Shown piece after piece: positions 43,985-52,815 of a stretch of 58,564 bases of DNA. The stretch spans positions 1-58,564 of the forward strand of contig NZ_CANLXZ010000020.1 of assembly GCF_947495285.1 (NCBI RefSeq), given 5' to 3'. The stretch comes from an uncultured Nonlabens sp. (GTDB lineage Bacteria > Bacteroidota > Bacteroidia > Flavobacteriales > Flavobacteriaceae). Each line of letters opens with the position of its first letter. Position 1 is the first letter of the stretch. The notes under the pieces are model-generated. The model was not told where the DNA came from, did no database searches, and saw only the letters and a list, made by a program, of their open reading frames with translations. The translations under genes and the position numbers were made by a program.

Positions 43985-44494
43985 TTATTTTTTACGTTTA
44001 TAAACTGGTACAGAAGAGCAGGCCTCACCATACATAATAGAACGAGCAACGGTCTGTAACTTTTCAGTAATCATACCATAGGCAGCAACAGGAACAGGTT
44101 TATTAGAGCAACCTTTTACTATAACCGGTATGTCCTTATATTCACTCACATCTAGGTTTTGAATCACCTCTCTGTAAATTTCAGTTTCTAACTGTTCTAG
44201 TGAGCCATAAACTACTTTCTTTGCGATTCCCTGTAAATGACTTTGCACTAACATCCATGCCCACTGTGGTACAATAGCGTCTGTACTACAGTTTATAGCT
44301 ACGTAATGTTCATTATAAACGGTAAAGTCTGTTGTGTTTAAGCTTTCGCGAAAGCGGGATTCTATTAAAACCATACCTTCTAACAGCCATTGAGAAATAT
44401 CAATAACTGTACGAGAACCTGGCGCGTAGAAATCTTCTAAGTCAAAGTTCTTTAACTTAGAGTTTGCTACGCGATTAATGATTTCTTCTTGCAT
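43985..44494 (-). CDS. DUF2480 family protein
   Basis: A 169-residue cytoplasmic protein of the DUF2480 family, found in Bacteroidetes next to SUF genes. It is the last gene of the sufS-META-sufE-sufT run, one base after sufT. One conserved Cys region (VKGCSNKPVPVAAYG) might bind iron or a cluster; that is inference. A palindrome copy (44342-44355) near its N-terminal third encodes RFRES followed by LN, the same peptide as in the TonB receptor. Confidence 0.82.
   Translation of the reverse strand: MQEEIINRVANSKLKNFDLEDFYAPGSRTVIDISQWLLEGMVLIESRFRESLNTTDFTVYNEHYVAINCSTDAIVPQWAWMLVQSHLQGIAKKVVYGSLEQLETEIYREVIQNLDVSEYKDIPVIVKGCSNKPVPVAAYGMITEKLQTVARSIMYGEACSSVPVYKRKK
44342..44355. repeat. Palindrome copy inside the DUF2480 gene
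   Basis: Exact GCTTTCGCGAAAGC. On the coding strand it is followed by TTAAAC, matching the 2606 copy beyond the core. Confidence 0.95.
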
Positions 44495-44495
44495 T

Positions 44496-44816
44496 TTAAA
44501 GCATTCCTAATTCAAGTTTTGCCTCTTCACTCATCAATTCTTTGCTCCATGGTGGATCAAAAGTGATCTCTACCTCAGCATCAGTTACCTCTTTAAGTGA
44601 CTTTACTTTTTCTTCTATTTCTACTGGTAACGTTTCGGCTACTGGGCAGTTAGGAGATGTTAGAGTCATGAGTATTTTAACTTCGGCATCGCTGCTTACC
44701 ATAACGTCATAGATCAAACCTAGTTCATAGATATCTACAGGTATTTCTGGATCATATATAGTTTTAAGTACTTTTACTACTTTCTCTCCTAGTTCTTGTC
44801 CGTTTACTTCTTCCAT
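44496..44816 (-). CDS. SufT-like Fe-S assembly protein (DUF59/MIP18)
   Basis: A 106-residue single-domain MIP18/DUF59 protein with the motif YDPEIPVDIYELGLIYDV and the conserved Cys in TSPNCPVAETLP. Family members such as SufT and PaaD help in iron-sulfur cluster maturation. It lies one base from sufE and one from DUF2480, so it is fully embedded in the SUF operon. Confidence 0.9.
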   Translation of the reverse strand: MEEVNGQELGEKVVKVLKTIYDPEIPVDIYELGLIYDVMVSSDAEVKILMTLTSPNCPVAETLPVEIEEKVKSLKEVTDAEVEITFDPPWSKELMSEEAKLELGML

Positions 44817-44817
44817 C

Positions 44818-45243
44818 TTAATTTACTTGAGTTTGATATGCAACCGCATACATTTTTAATTGTTTTATCATAGACACGAGACCATTTGCACGTGTAGGAG
44901 AAAGGTGTTCTTTAAGTCCTATTTCATCTATGAAATCTGTGTTTGCATCAATAATATCTGCAGGTTTCTGTCCCGACCATGCTCTTATAAGAATGGCGAT
45001 AATACCTTTTGTGATAATAGCATCACTGTCTGCAGTAAATGCGATTTTACTGTCTACAAGCTCTGCGTTTACCCATACTTTGGACTGGCAGCCTTTAATG
45101 ATACGGTCTTCAGTCTTAAGACTCTCATCTATTAATGGAAGACTTTTTCCTAAATCGATCATATATTCATAACGCTGCATCCAGTCGTCAAACATAGAAA
45201 AGTCTTCTACGATTTCTTCTTGTATTTCTTGAATACTTGCCAT
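44818..45243 (-). CDS. sufE: SufE family sulfur acceptor
   Basis: A 141-residue partner of SufS that accepts persulfide sulfur. The acceptor Cys is in IKGCQSKVWV (about residue 51), within the standard SufE fold, followed by GIIAILIRAWSGQKP. Its ATG overlaps the stop codon of the META gene by one base. Confidence 0.94.
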   Translation of the reverse strand: MASIQEIQEEIVEDFSMFDDWMQRYEYMIDLGKSLPLIDESLKTEDRIIKGCQSKVWVNAELVDSKIAFTADSDAIITKGIIAILIRAWSGQKPADIIDANTDFIDEIGLKEHLSPTRANGLVSMIKQLKMYAVAYQTQVN

Positions 45244-45647
45244 TACTTAGTTTGTTTTTTTACTGCAACTATGATTACCTCTCCATCTTTGTTAAGTAGA
45301 TCCAGTCCAGTTTTAGTTTTATTTACAGCTGTTACTAGAGATAGATGATTTAAATAATCTTTTTCTACGGCTGCAGTTTCTTTACAGTACATTTTTGTGC
45401 CTGCCATCATTCCCATTTCTACTTGATTATCTTCAGGGTTTTTAAAAGTACCGAAGTATTGATTACAAGCAGATTTACCAGAAATCTTGTTTTCTTGTCC
45501 CATTTCTATAGTCATGCTAACATCGTGCGCAGTGTAGTCGTTGCTACCTACCATTGTTATATCATAATCGCCATTAATGGCATTTATATCTTTACAGCTG
45601 GTAACCATAAATGTCATTAAAACGAGTATTACCGTTGTCAGTTTCAT
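45243..45647 (-). CDS. META-domain lipoprotein
   Basis: A 134-residue lipoprotein (FMVTSC, Cys18) with a META/HslJ-like domain (INGDYDITMVGSN ... KISGKSACNQYFGTFK). HslJ-type proteins are linked to stress tolerance in the envelope. Its location between sufS and sufE is unexpected for a periplasmic protein, but the overlap with sufE and the 27-bp gap to sufS show it is in the same transcript. Stress co-regulation is inferred. Confidence 0.82.
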   Translation of the reverse strand: MKLTTVILVLMTFMVTSCKDINAINGDYDITMVGSNDYTAHDVSMTIEMGQENKISGKSACNQYFGTFKNPEDNQVEMGMMAGTKMYCKETAAVEKDYLNHLSLVTAVNKTKTGLDLLNKDGEVIIVAVKKQTK

Positions 45648-45674
45648 ATATTTTGTTTTAAAGTATCTTAAAAG

Positions 45675-46889
45675 TTAAGATAACATATTTACAGCACGCT
45701 GCAAAGCTTGTACCATAACATCTATTTCTTCTTTGGTATTGTAAAATGCAAAACTAGCTCTTATGGTTCCAGGTACTTGATAACGTTCCATAACTGGTTG
45801 CGCACAGTGATGTCCAGTTCTTACAGCAACACCTAGTTTATCTACTATGGTACCTATGTCATAAGGATGTAGGCTGGCAACGTTAAAACTTATTACAGCA
45901 GCTTTGTCAGTTACATCTCCATAGATCTTTGCTCCAGGAATGGTTTTAATTTGCTCTGTTCCATAAATAAGCAACTCATTTTCATAGGCAGCGATGTCAT
46001 CCATACCTATTTCATTAAGGTAATCTATAGCTGCGCCTAAAGCAATACCACCAGCTATGTTAGGTGTTCCTGCTTCAAATTTATGTGGTAAACCTGCATA
46101 GGTAGTTTTTTCAAAACTTACTTGGTCTATCATCTCGCCACCACCTTGATATGGAGGCAATGCATTTAAAGCGTCTTCTTTACCGTATAAAATACCTATT
46201 CCTGTAGGGCCACACATTTTGTGACCGGCCATGGTGTAGAAATCTGCATTGAGGGCTTGTACATCTATTTTCATGTGGCCACAAGATTGTGCACCATCGA
46301 TAAGTGTCATTGCTCCATGCTGGTGTGCTGCATCTATAATTTCTTTAACTGGATTAGTAACTCCTAGCGCATTAGAAATGTGATTTACAACTACAAAAGC
46401 TGTTTTAGCATTAAGTAACTGATGGTAAGTTGCCATGTCTAGCTCTCCATTATCTAGTACAGGTATAATTTTTATAGTTGCTCCTACACGTTCACACAAC
46501 ATTTGCCATGGGACGATATTAGAATGATGTTCTACAGCACTAAGGATGACTTCATCTCCTTTCTTTACAAAAGCATGAGCACCGTTTGCTACAGCATTTA
46601 TAGAATGTGTGTTACCTGAAGTAAAGATGACTTGCTTAGTATGAGCGATATTAAAAAAGGCTCTTACTTTCTCGCGGCTTTCTTCAAATAAATCTGTTGC
46701 TTCCTGACTTAATGCGTGTACACCACGGTGTATATTTGCATTATATAATGTATAATACTCAACGATTTTATCAATAACCTGTTGTGGTTTTTGTGAAGTC
46801 GCAGCATTATCAAAGTAGATTAATGAATGCCCATTTACCTTGCGGTTTAGGATAGGAAAGTCGGCTCTTATTTTCTTGATGTCTAGCAT
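45675..46889 (-). CDS. sufS: Cysteine desulfurase SufS
   Basis: A 404-residue PLP enzyme releasing sulfur from cysteine for iron-sulfur clusters. The PLP lysine is in MAGHKMCGPTG, and the active-site Cys in RTGHHCAQP carries the persulfide. It is the first gene of the minus-strand run to DUF2480. An exact TACCTTTG box lies just upstream, close enough to suggest a leaderless message. Confidence 0.95.
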   Translation of the reverse strand: MLDIKKIRADFPILNRKVNGHSLIYFDNAATSQKPQQVIDKIVEYYTLYNANIHRGVHALSQEATDLFEESREKVRAFFNIAHTKQVIFTSGNTHSINAVANGAHAFVKKGDEVILSAVEHHSNIVPWQMLCERVGATIKIIPVLDNGELDMATYHQLLNAKTAFVVVNHISNALGVTNPVKEIIDAAHQHGAMTLIDGAQSCGHMKIDVQALNADFYTMAGHKMCGPTGIGILYGKEDALNALPPYQGGGEMIDQVSFEKTTYAGLPHKFEAGTPNIAGGIALGAAIDYLNEIGMDDIAAYENELLIYGTEQIKTIPGAKIYGDVTDKAAVISFNVASLHPYDIGTIVDKLGVAVRTGHHCAQPVMERYQVPGTIRASFAFYNTKEEIDVMVQALQRAVNMLS

Positions 46890-46894
46890 ACTTG

Positions 46895-46902
46895 CAAAGG
46901 TA
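46895..46902 (-). promoter_or_regulatory. Putative -7 element of sufS
   Basis: On the minus strand TACCTTTG fits TAnnTTTG and ends five bases before the ATG, implying a transcript with almost no leader. Confidence 0.45.
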
Positions 46903-46953
46903 CGATGCGGACTTAGAACCTTAATAGATTTAAGAAATTATTAGAAGATCGAA

Positions 46954-48249
46954 TTAAGATCTAGAAAACACCTCCTTAAACTGATAAAAGAAACGATCGA
47001 TAAGTCTTAAATCTTCGGTTACAGTTTCTGCGATCACACTAGTTTCTTGTTGCAATTTTATTTTTTTCTTGTAGGAGGTGACTAAAGAATCTGGTAAGGA
47101 TATTTGTACATAATAAAAACCTTCTTTATCTGGTACTTGTGAAATAGTATTCACTTTTCCTTCAAGAACGCCAAATTCTGCTTCTGGAAAATTCTGAAGT
47201 TTTAGAAAAGTTCTTTGTTTAGATTTCAATTTCCCAGAATTTAATATAGGTGTTTTTAGGCTTGCAATATAAGAACCATAATCTTCTGGAAAAACAGTGA
47301 ATAACAAATCTCCTTGTTGCACTTGTTGTTCTACCTGCCAGTATTGGGTAAATCCTAACCGACCATTTGTTGTAGCTCTTAAAATATAAAGCTGCTCATA
47401 ATCATTTACTGCTTTTTTGAGTTGTGTAAAAGAGTGGATTAATGTTTTATAGAGCTGTAAATTTTCTTTTGATCTATTGATTTTTATTCCTTGTAAAGAA
47501 CTGGACGTATTGCTTAATTGATTGCGCAGTTGCGATATAGAGGCATCCATACTTTGGTAAGAACGCTCGTCTTGTGCATATTCCAGCTGTTTTAATTCAT
47601 ATTCTTGTGCAGCGATCACTCCTTTTTCAAACAGGGTTTTATTGCGGTCTAATTCTTTCTTTTTAAAGTCTAATTCTGTTTGTTGTATCCGCTTTCGCAA
47701 AAGCATATTTCTCAACTGAATTTTTAATTGTTTTTGTGTAGAGCGGTTTGCTAGAGACTCATTATCAAAAGGAAGTAATTCTTTATTGAGCTGGTATTGA
47801 ATGTAAGCATTTTCAAAAACAGAAAACGGAATTTCTAAATCACCCAAAAATAAAATGGGTAAACTATCTACAGGAAAAACAAAGTTCTCTTTATTATAAG
47901 AGATGGTATCAAGGACTTTTTCTAATAACAGTACATCTTCATAATTTGCAGCATTTTGTAAAACAGCTAGCACATCTCCCTTTTGTACTTTTTGATCATT
48001 TTTCACTAATAAATGTTTAATAGTAGCCGTAATCTTAGAATATTCTTTTTGTGGTGGTATCGCTGTCGTAATAATTCCTTGAGACACAATAATATCAGGA
48101 TATTTTACAAACCATGACAAGAATAATAGCAAGAGAATGATCAATAAAAAAGCCATATTCCCATAGCGTATAATACTATGAGGCACTTTAGTGAGAATCT
48201 CTTGTACTTCTTCACTACGCAATTTTATTTCTTTTAGTTGATCTGACAT
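46954..48249 (-). CDS. HlyD family membrane fusion protein
   Basis: A 431-residue periplasmic adaptor. One transmembrane helix (about 30-50, MAFLLIILLLLFLSWFV) is followed by a lipoyl/barrel half-motif (IKHLLVKNDQKVQKGDVLAVLQ), a long coiled-coil hairpin (about 130-280) and a second half-motif (TNGRLGFTQYWQVEQQVQQGDLLF). It lies downstream of the C39 ABC exporter and would link it to the outer membrane; no TolC gene is nearby. A degenerate palindrome (47691-47704) encodes LLRK within the coiled coil. Probably the LanT-associated adaptor of the RiPP locus. Confidence 0.87.
   Translation of the reverse strand: MSDQLKEIKLRSEEVQEILTKVPHSIIRYGNMAFLLIILLLLFLSWFVKYPDIIVSQGIITTAIPPQKEYSKITATIKHLLVKNDQKVQKGDVLAVLQNAANYEDVLLLEKVLDTISYNKENFVFPVDSLPILFLGDLEIPFSVFENAYIQYQLNKELLPFDNESLANRSTQKQLKIQLRNMLLRKRIQQTELDFKKKELDRNKTLFEKGVIAAQEYELKQLEYAQDERSYQSMDASISQLRNQLSNTSSSLQGIKINRSKENLQLYKTLIHSFTQLKKAVNDYEQLYILRATTNGRLGFTQYWQVEQQVQQGDLLFTVFPEDYGSYIASLKTPILNSGKLKSKQRTFLKLQNFPEAEFGVLEGKVNTISQVPDKEGFYYVQISLPDSLVTSYKKKIKLQQETSVIAETVTEDLRLIDRFFYQFKEVFSRS
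47691..47704. repeat. Degenerate palindrome copy inside the HlyD gene
   Basis: GCTTTCGCAAAAGC, one substitution from the exact core, read in a third frame (LLRK). Confidence 0.6.
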
Positions 48250-48321
48250 AATATTTTCCGTAACTACTTAAATCTTTTTTAATTTGTCAAGGCGTTGTAT
48301 AACGGCTTTGCTTTAATTCAT

Positions 48322-48346
48322 CTCACAACTTCATAACTCTGAAGTC
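48322..48346. repeat. Solitary flank-type repeat between HlyD and ABC genes
   Basis: CTCACAACTTCATAACTC followed by TGAAGTC. Inverted, it matches the left flank of the four-helix pseudogene in the atp operon (GAAGTTGTGAG and GACTTCAGA[C/G]TTATG). No four-helix gene is present here. Confidence 0.5.
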
Positions 48347-48379
48347 CTATGATGTCCTAACTATTATTTCAATATTCTA

Positions 48380-50572
48380 CTAGTTTCCTAATTCCAACTG
48401 ATTTTTAACCAAATTATAATAATTGCCTCGAGCGTCAATCAAACTCTCATGATTTCCTTGTTCTATTATTTTACCTTGATCAAGGACTACGATTTGATCT
48501 GCATTTTTTACGGTGCTTAATCGATGTGCGATAACCATGACGGTTTTGTTTTTGAAAAAAGTATTGAGTTTATTCATAATAACTTTTTCATTATTCGCAT
48601 CTAACGCACTAGTCGCTTCATCAAAAAATAGGAAGTCTGGATTTTTATAAACTGCTCTTGCGATTAACAATCGTTGTTTCTGTCCTGTACTCAAACCTAT
48701 GCCTTCCATTCCTATTTGGGTATTGTAGGAAAGTGGTAAGGATTCTATATATTCTTTGATGTTTGCCACATCAATGGCATGAGCTAGCTTTTTCTTATCT
48801 ATATAGTCATCGCCTACGGCAATGTTATGTGCGATACTGTCATTAAAAATATAACCTTCTTGCATGACCACACCACAACTGCCTCGCCAGGCACTTTGTG
48901 AAATATTCTTCAAATTATGCTGTCCGACTTTAATTATTCCATCTATGGGATCGTAGAATTTAAGCAGCATTTTCATCAACGTAGTTTTACCGCTACCGCT
49001 TATACCTACTACAGCTGTAATTTTATTTGCTGGAATGATTAAATTCAAATCTTCTAAAACTAATTGCTCACTTCCCACATATCTATAAGATAAATTCTCT
49101 ATATGTATGGCATCATCTATAGAATAGTCGCTTATTTTTTGGGTATGATCAGATTCCTCATTTTCTTTATTATGGATTTCTGCTAGTCGTTCTAGAGAGA
49201 TTTTAGCATCTTGCCATTCTTTTATAAAACCTATGAGCTGACCTATTGGAGCATTAAGCTGGCCGACGATGTAGCTTATCGCTAGCATCATACCCAAAGT
49301 TATATCTCCAGAAATAACCAGCGTCGCAGACAATACGGTAATAATAATATTCTTCAACTCATTTATAAATCCAGAGCCTACAGACTGGTATTGTTCTAGA
49401 GCTAGACCTTCTACAGCTACCTTATATAGTCGTGCTTGTGTAAATTCCCAGTTCCAGCGTTTGCGTTTTTCAGCATTATGCAGTTTAATATCCTGCATGC
49501 CATTAATAATTTCGATCACTTTGCTTTGTTCCTGGCTTACTTGGGCAAAACGTTTATAATCGAGGTCTTTTCGTTTTTTTAGAAAAATAACAATCCATAG
49601 AAAATACAAGATACTACCTATAGCAAAAACGCCAAATATACTCACGTTATAATATAGCAACACCGCAGAAAAAACGATGAGATTTACCATTGAAAAGAAC
49701 ACATCTAATGATGACGTAGTAAGAATACGTTCTATTCTTTTATGATCATTAATACGCTGCAATAGGTCTCCTGTAACTTTAGAATCAAAAAAGGCAATAG
49801 GTAATTTCATCAATTTGATAAAAAAGTCAGATACTAGCGATATATTGATTCGTGTACTGAGATGTAATAAAATCCAACTTCTTATGATTTGAATGGAAGT
49901 ACGACCTAAGAAGACTCCTAGCTGCGCAAAAAGAACCAAATAAATAAATTGCACATCTTGATTCTTGATACCTATATCTACGATACTTTGGGTAAGAAAG
50001 GGAAAAATGAGTTGTAAAAGACTAGCTGCTATAAGCCCTAAAACCAGTTGCCACAAGTACTTTTTGTATTTGAATATATAGCGAGTCAGTATCGAGAAAC
50101 CGAATTCCTTTTTCTCCTCATCTTGATTCTCTTGATCGTATAAAGATGGTGTAGGCTCGAGAAGAAGTGCAATTCCTTCTTCTGTAGTTTTGGTGGCTTC
50201 TTTTCCTATCCAGTGGTCTAAAAATTCTCGTTCCTTGTATTTTAAAAGACCGTGTGCAGGATCTGAAATATAGTAAATGCTTTTTTTTACTTTATAAAGT
50301 ACTACATAATGATTACCGTTCCAGTGAAGGATGCAAGGCAATGGTGTTTCTTCCAGTTTCTGAGCATCGATTTTCACTCCTAAAGAACGGAAACCTATCG
50401 ACTCAGCCGCATTGCTTACTCCTTGTAAGTTACTGCCAGTTCTTATAGTTTCAGACAGCGTTCTTAAGCGCTGTATATCTATGGACTGTTTGTAATGCCG
50501 TGCGATAATCTTTAAACAAGTTGGACCGCAGTCTTTAAAGTCAGCTTGTTTATAGTGTGGGAAGTTGATCAA
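48380..50572 (-). CDS. C39 peptidase-containing ABC exporter (LanT-type)
   Basis: A 730-residue peptide exporter that removes double-glycine leaders during transport. Domains: C39 peptidase (1-130) with Cys15 in KDCGPTC, His88 in GNHYVVL and Asp104 in SDPAHG; ABC transmembrane domain (about 165-450); ATPase (480-730) with Walker A GISGSGKTT, signature LSTGQKQRL and Walker B FLFFDEATSALD. The start is TTG; any later start would cut the peptidase. The whole catalytic triad is present, so it should process the GG precursor encoded at 58234. It has its own promoter-like box and is separated from the upstream pair by a terminator. Confidence 0.93.
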   Translation of the reverse strand: MINFPHYKQADFKDCGPTCLKIIARHYKQSIDIQRLRTLSETIRTGSNLQGVSNAAESIGFRSLGVKIDAQKLEETPLPCILHWNGNHYVVLYKVKKSIYYISDPAHGLLKYKEREFLDHWIGKEATKTTEEGIALLLEPTPSLYDQENQDEEKKEFGFSILTRYIFKYKKYLWQLVLGLIAASLLQLIFPFLTQSIVDIGIKNQDVQFIYLVLFAQLGVFLGRTSIQIIRSWILLHLSTRINISLVSDFFIKLMKLPIAFFDSKVTGDLLQRINDHKRIERILTTSSLDVFFSMVNLIVFSAVLLYYNVSIFGVFAIGSILYFLWIVIFLKKRKDLDYKRFAQVSQEQSKVIEIINGMQDIKLHNAEKRKRWNWEFTQARLYKVAVEGLALEQYQSVGSGFINELKNIIITVLSATLVISGDITLGMMLAISYIVGQLNAPIGQLIGFIKEWQDAKISLERLAEIHNKENEESDHTQKISDYSIDDAIHIENLSYRYVGSEQLVLEDLNLIIPANKITAVVGISGSGKTTLMKMLLKFYDPIDGIIKVGQHNLKNISQSAWRGSCGVVMQEGYIFNDSIAHNIAVGDDYIDKKKLAHAIDVANIKEYIESLPLSYNTQIGMEGIGLSTGQKQRLLIARAVYKNPDFLFFDEATSALDANNEKVIMNKLNTFFKNKTVMVIAHRLSTVKNADQIVVLDQGKIIEQGNHESLIDARGNYYNLVKNQLELGN

Positions 50573-50609
50573 AATTTAATATTGTTGCTAGTGTAAAATA
50601 CTTAACAGT

Positions 50610-50617
50610 CAAAAATA
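50610..50617 (-). promoter_or_regulatory. Putative -7 element of the C39 ABC exporter
   Basis: On the minus strand TATTTTTG fits TAnnTTTG, 37 bp before the TTG start and just downstream of the terminator of the preceding pair. Confidence 0.5.
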
Positions 50618-50621
50618 TAAT

Positions 50622-50655
50622 AAACTGAGATTGCTTAAATAAGCAACCTCAGTTT
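50622..50655 (-). terminator. Rho-independent terminator after the beta-barrel gene
   Basis: AAACTGAG and TTGCTT arms pair with AAGCAA and CTCAGTTT around AAAT, with one mismatched pair. On the minus strand a T-rich tail follows. It separates the lipoprotein/beta-barrel pair from the exporter. Confidence 0.85.
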
Positions 50656-50674
50656 TATTGAGAAAATCATTGTT

Positions 50675-51361
50675 TTAAAAATTAAATCTTAAAGATGGCG
50701 TAAAACTAAATGTTTCTAATTCTATTCCTGCCGTTATAATAGCATAGGCTGTACTTTTAACTCCAAAAGTAAAATTACCATTAGAATATACATCGTACTC
50801 AAGTCCCAAATAAGCAATACCTTCAGCTGAATTACTGTTTTCGTAATTTCTTTCTGCAATTTGAACAGTTCCAGCATCTGGAAAAATATTAATAACAGAC
50901 CTTTGATCGTTTAGTTGACCAATACCAATATGAGCTGAAAAATTATCATTGAAATAACGTTTAAAGCCTAATTTATAAAAATGATTTCTATGTCTCAATT
51001 GAAAATCTCTAATACTTACTTCGGTACCATTAGGAAAAAAAACGATTCCGTTATAAGTACCTTGGTTTAGAGTTCTTGAGTGACCTACTTCTAAATAATT
51101 TTTACCACCTATCCTTATGCTGAATGAAACATTGAAATAAGTTCCAACCTCTCTTTTCTGTAAAAGGGCATCTTCACCTGCAAACCCTTCTAGTGGTATT
51201 ATATAATCTTGAGCTGTCACAAGCTCTTGATCATAATCAACAAAATTGTTGTATTGAGGACCATAAGATACAGACAATTGATATCTAGGAAAACTATCAT
51301 TGTTATTTTGCGCAAATGCAATAGAGGATAGAATCATTAAAAGTAAAGTCAGTTTCTTCAT
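50675..51361 (-). CDS. Outer-membrane beta-barrel-like protein
   Basis: A 228-residue protein with a signal peptide (LILSSIAFAQ). The mature part alternates hydrophobic and polar residues, as in small outer-membrane beta-barrels, with repeated strands such as NYLEVGHSRTLNQGTYNGI and a final aromatic residue (SLRFNF), the usual barrel-insertion signal. It overlaps the lipoprotein gene by one base (TAATG). The family is not recognised. It is not a TolC-type channel. Confidence 0.75.
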   Translation of the reverse strand: MKKLTLLLMILSSIAFAQNNNDSFPRYQLSVSYGPQYNNFVDYDQELVTAQDYIIPLEGFAGEDALLQKREVGTYFNVSFSIRIGGKNYLEVGHSRTLNQGTYNGIVFFPNGTEVSIRDFQLRHRNHFYKLGFKRYFNDNFSAHIGIGQLNDQRSVINIFPDAGTVQIAERNYENSNSAEGIAYLGLEYDVYSNGNFTFGVKSTAYAIITAGIELETFSFTPSLRFNF

Positions 51362-52815
51362 TATAATCCAGTATTATCACCTACAAAAACCCATCTATGA
51401 TACATGGTATAAGCCATATCTGCACCGCCATCATAGATTCCCCAACAGCGGTCATTAAAAGATCCATTACCTACAAAGCATCCTCCACCTTGATCTAATA
51501 AATTAGTTGCAAAAAACTCAACACGCTCTCTTTTTCTCATAATAATTGCATCGTCTTTACTCCTATTTTGGATAGTTACATCAATATCAGCACTATAAGT
51601 ATCGTCTGCCAAATCAAAGGATAAATCTTGATCAATTACTAAATCTCCTTCATTATCTTCTTCGTAAATTACAAATAATTGTTCATGTGTACCTTCACAT
51701 TCCCAATTTTGATCCCATAATGCACTTACTTTCCTTACGTTTTCTTTTCTTATTTGCTTTCTAGACCAGTATTGAGAAACTCTTGTGTCCCATTGTGTTG
51801 TAGTGTAGTTCCCTAAGCTGTCAATATCAATAGCTTGCTGACTGTCTGCTCTACAATATCTAATTTCTGATCCACCACCATTTCCTGTGAAAGACACATA
51901 TTTATCAAACTGAGTTCCATTTGTGTTTTTTGCTCTTCCTACATATACTTGTCGTATATAAGTTCCTCCAGGTTTCAAATAATTACAGTCTCCTGTGTAG
52001 ATGTTTGAAGGAGTAGTGTTTCCACTTCCGCCGGATGATCCACCAGAAGAACCACCTGAATTTATATTGTCACAGCCTGAATCGATTTCCTCCACAACTG
52101 CTATCCTAGGATTTGGAGCGAATGCTAAACCAGAACAATCGTCAAAATTCGGACCGATAATAAGTGTGTATTCCAACGATGCTTTTTCATCGTTTGATAC
52201 CACTTCATTCCATTGATTCCCTCGATAAGATTGACCTAGGCCATTATCAGCATCTATTACTGCTGGCACAAGGGTTGGAACTGTAGTGGTATCAAATGCG
52301 ATATCGTTATCATTTTCATCATAAGGGAGATAGTATGTCAAAGAGGCTTGACTATAAAAATCGGTGCTAGAGTTTTTCTGGTATAAATTTTCGCCATTTT
52401 CTACTAATGCCGTCAAATTAAGATATAGAGATTTATTTGATTTAACTTCATTATCATAAAATTCTTTAAATGATCCTTTGATGCTTGGGTCTACAGGTGT
52501 ATACTTATAAGCTAAACTAGTTTCTGGATTTAATAAATCTTTTAAATCCACAACGTGATCTATATAAAATTCACTTTTTACGATGGATCCCACTTCAGCG
52601 GCTACATCTGGTATTAGAAACGCTTTCTTTGACAGGTTTGTTAGCTCTAAAATAGCATTACGCATTTGTTCTTTAGGTTCATTTTCAAGTTTACCAGACA
52701 ACAAATAAGCATCGAGGTTAAAATTTAAAGTGTCGGGAACAGGGTTTTCTACTTCTTCGGTTTCACATGAAATCAAGAATAATAGACTTAACCCCAAAAA
52801 TAAGATTTTTTTCAT
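51361..52815 (-). CDS. Cysteine-containing lipoprotein, unknown function
   Basis: A 484-residue lipoprotein (LLFLISC, Cys17). A helical N-terminal part (30-150) leads to a central region with a Gly/Ser linker near 255-268, and a C-terminal half with several Cys (DDCSG, SGCDN, GDCNY, WECEG, GGCFVG, DRCWG) that may form disulfides. No known domain is recognised. It is coupled by overlap to the beta-barrel gene and divergent from lanB. An immunity, receptor or self-sensing role for the RiPP locus is possible but unsupported; it may be unrelated. Confidence 0.65.
   Translation of the reverse strand: MKKILFLGLSLLFLISCETEEVENPVPDTLNFNLDAYLLSGKLENEPKEQMRNAILELTNLSKKAFLIPDVAAEVGSIVKSEFYIDHVVDLKDLLNPETSLAYKYTPVDPSIKGSFKEFYDNEVKSNKSLYLNLTALVENGENLYQKNSSTDFYSQASLTYYLPYDENDNDIAFDTTTVPTLVPAVIDADNGLGQSYRGNQWNEVVSNDEKASLEYTLIIGPNFDDCSGLAFAPNPRIAVVEEIDSGCDNINSGGSSGGSSGGSGNTTPSNIYTGDCNYLKPGGTYIRQVYVGRAKNTNGTQFDKYVSFTGNGGGSEIRYCRADSQQAIDIDSLGNYTTTQWDTRVSQYWSRKQIRKENVRKVSALWDQNWECEGTHEQLFVIYEEDNEGDLVIDQDLSFDLADDTYSADIDVTIQNRSKDDAIIMRKRERVEFFATNLLDQGGGCFVGNGSFNDRCWGIYDGGADMAYTMYHRWVFVGDNTGL

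Noticed and set aside
48280..48310. GGCGTTGTATAACGGC, which at first sight resembles an integron attC half-site
   Set aside because: It does not fit the GTTRRRY/RYYYAAC core, there is no second half-site and no cassette array or integrase.
50675..51361. The beta-barrel gene as the TolC-like outer-membrane exit of the peptide exporter
   Set aside because: At 228 residues with predicted strands only, it is too short and lacks the helical barrel of TolC proteins.
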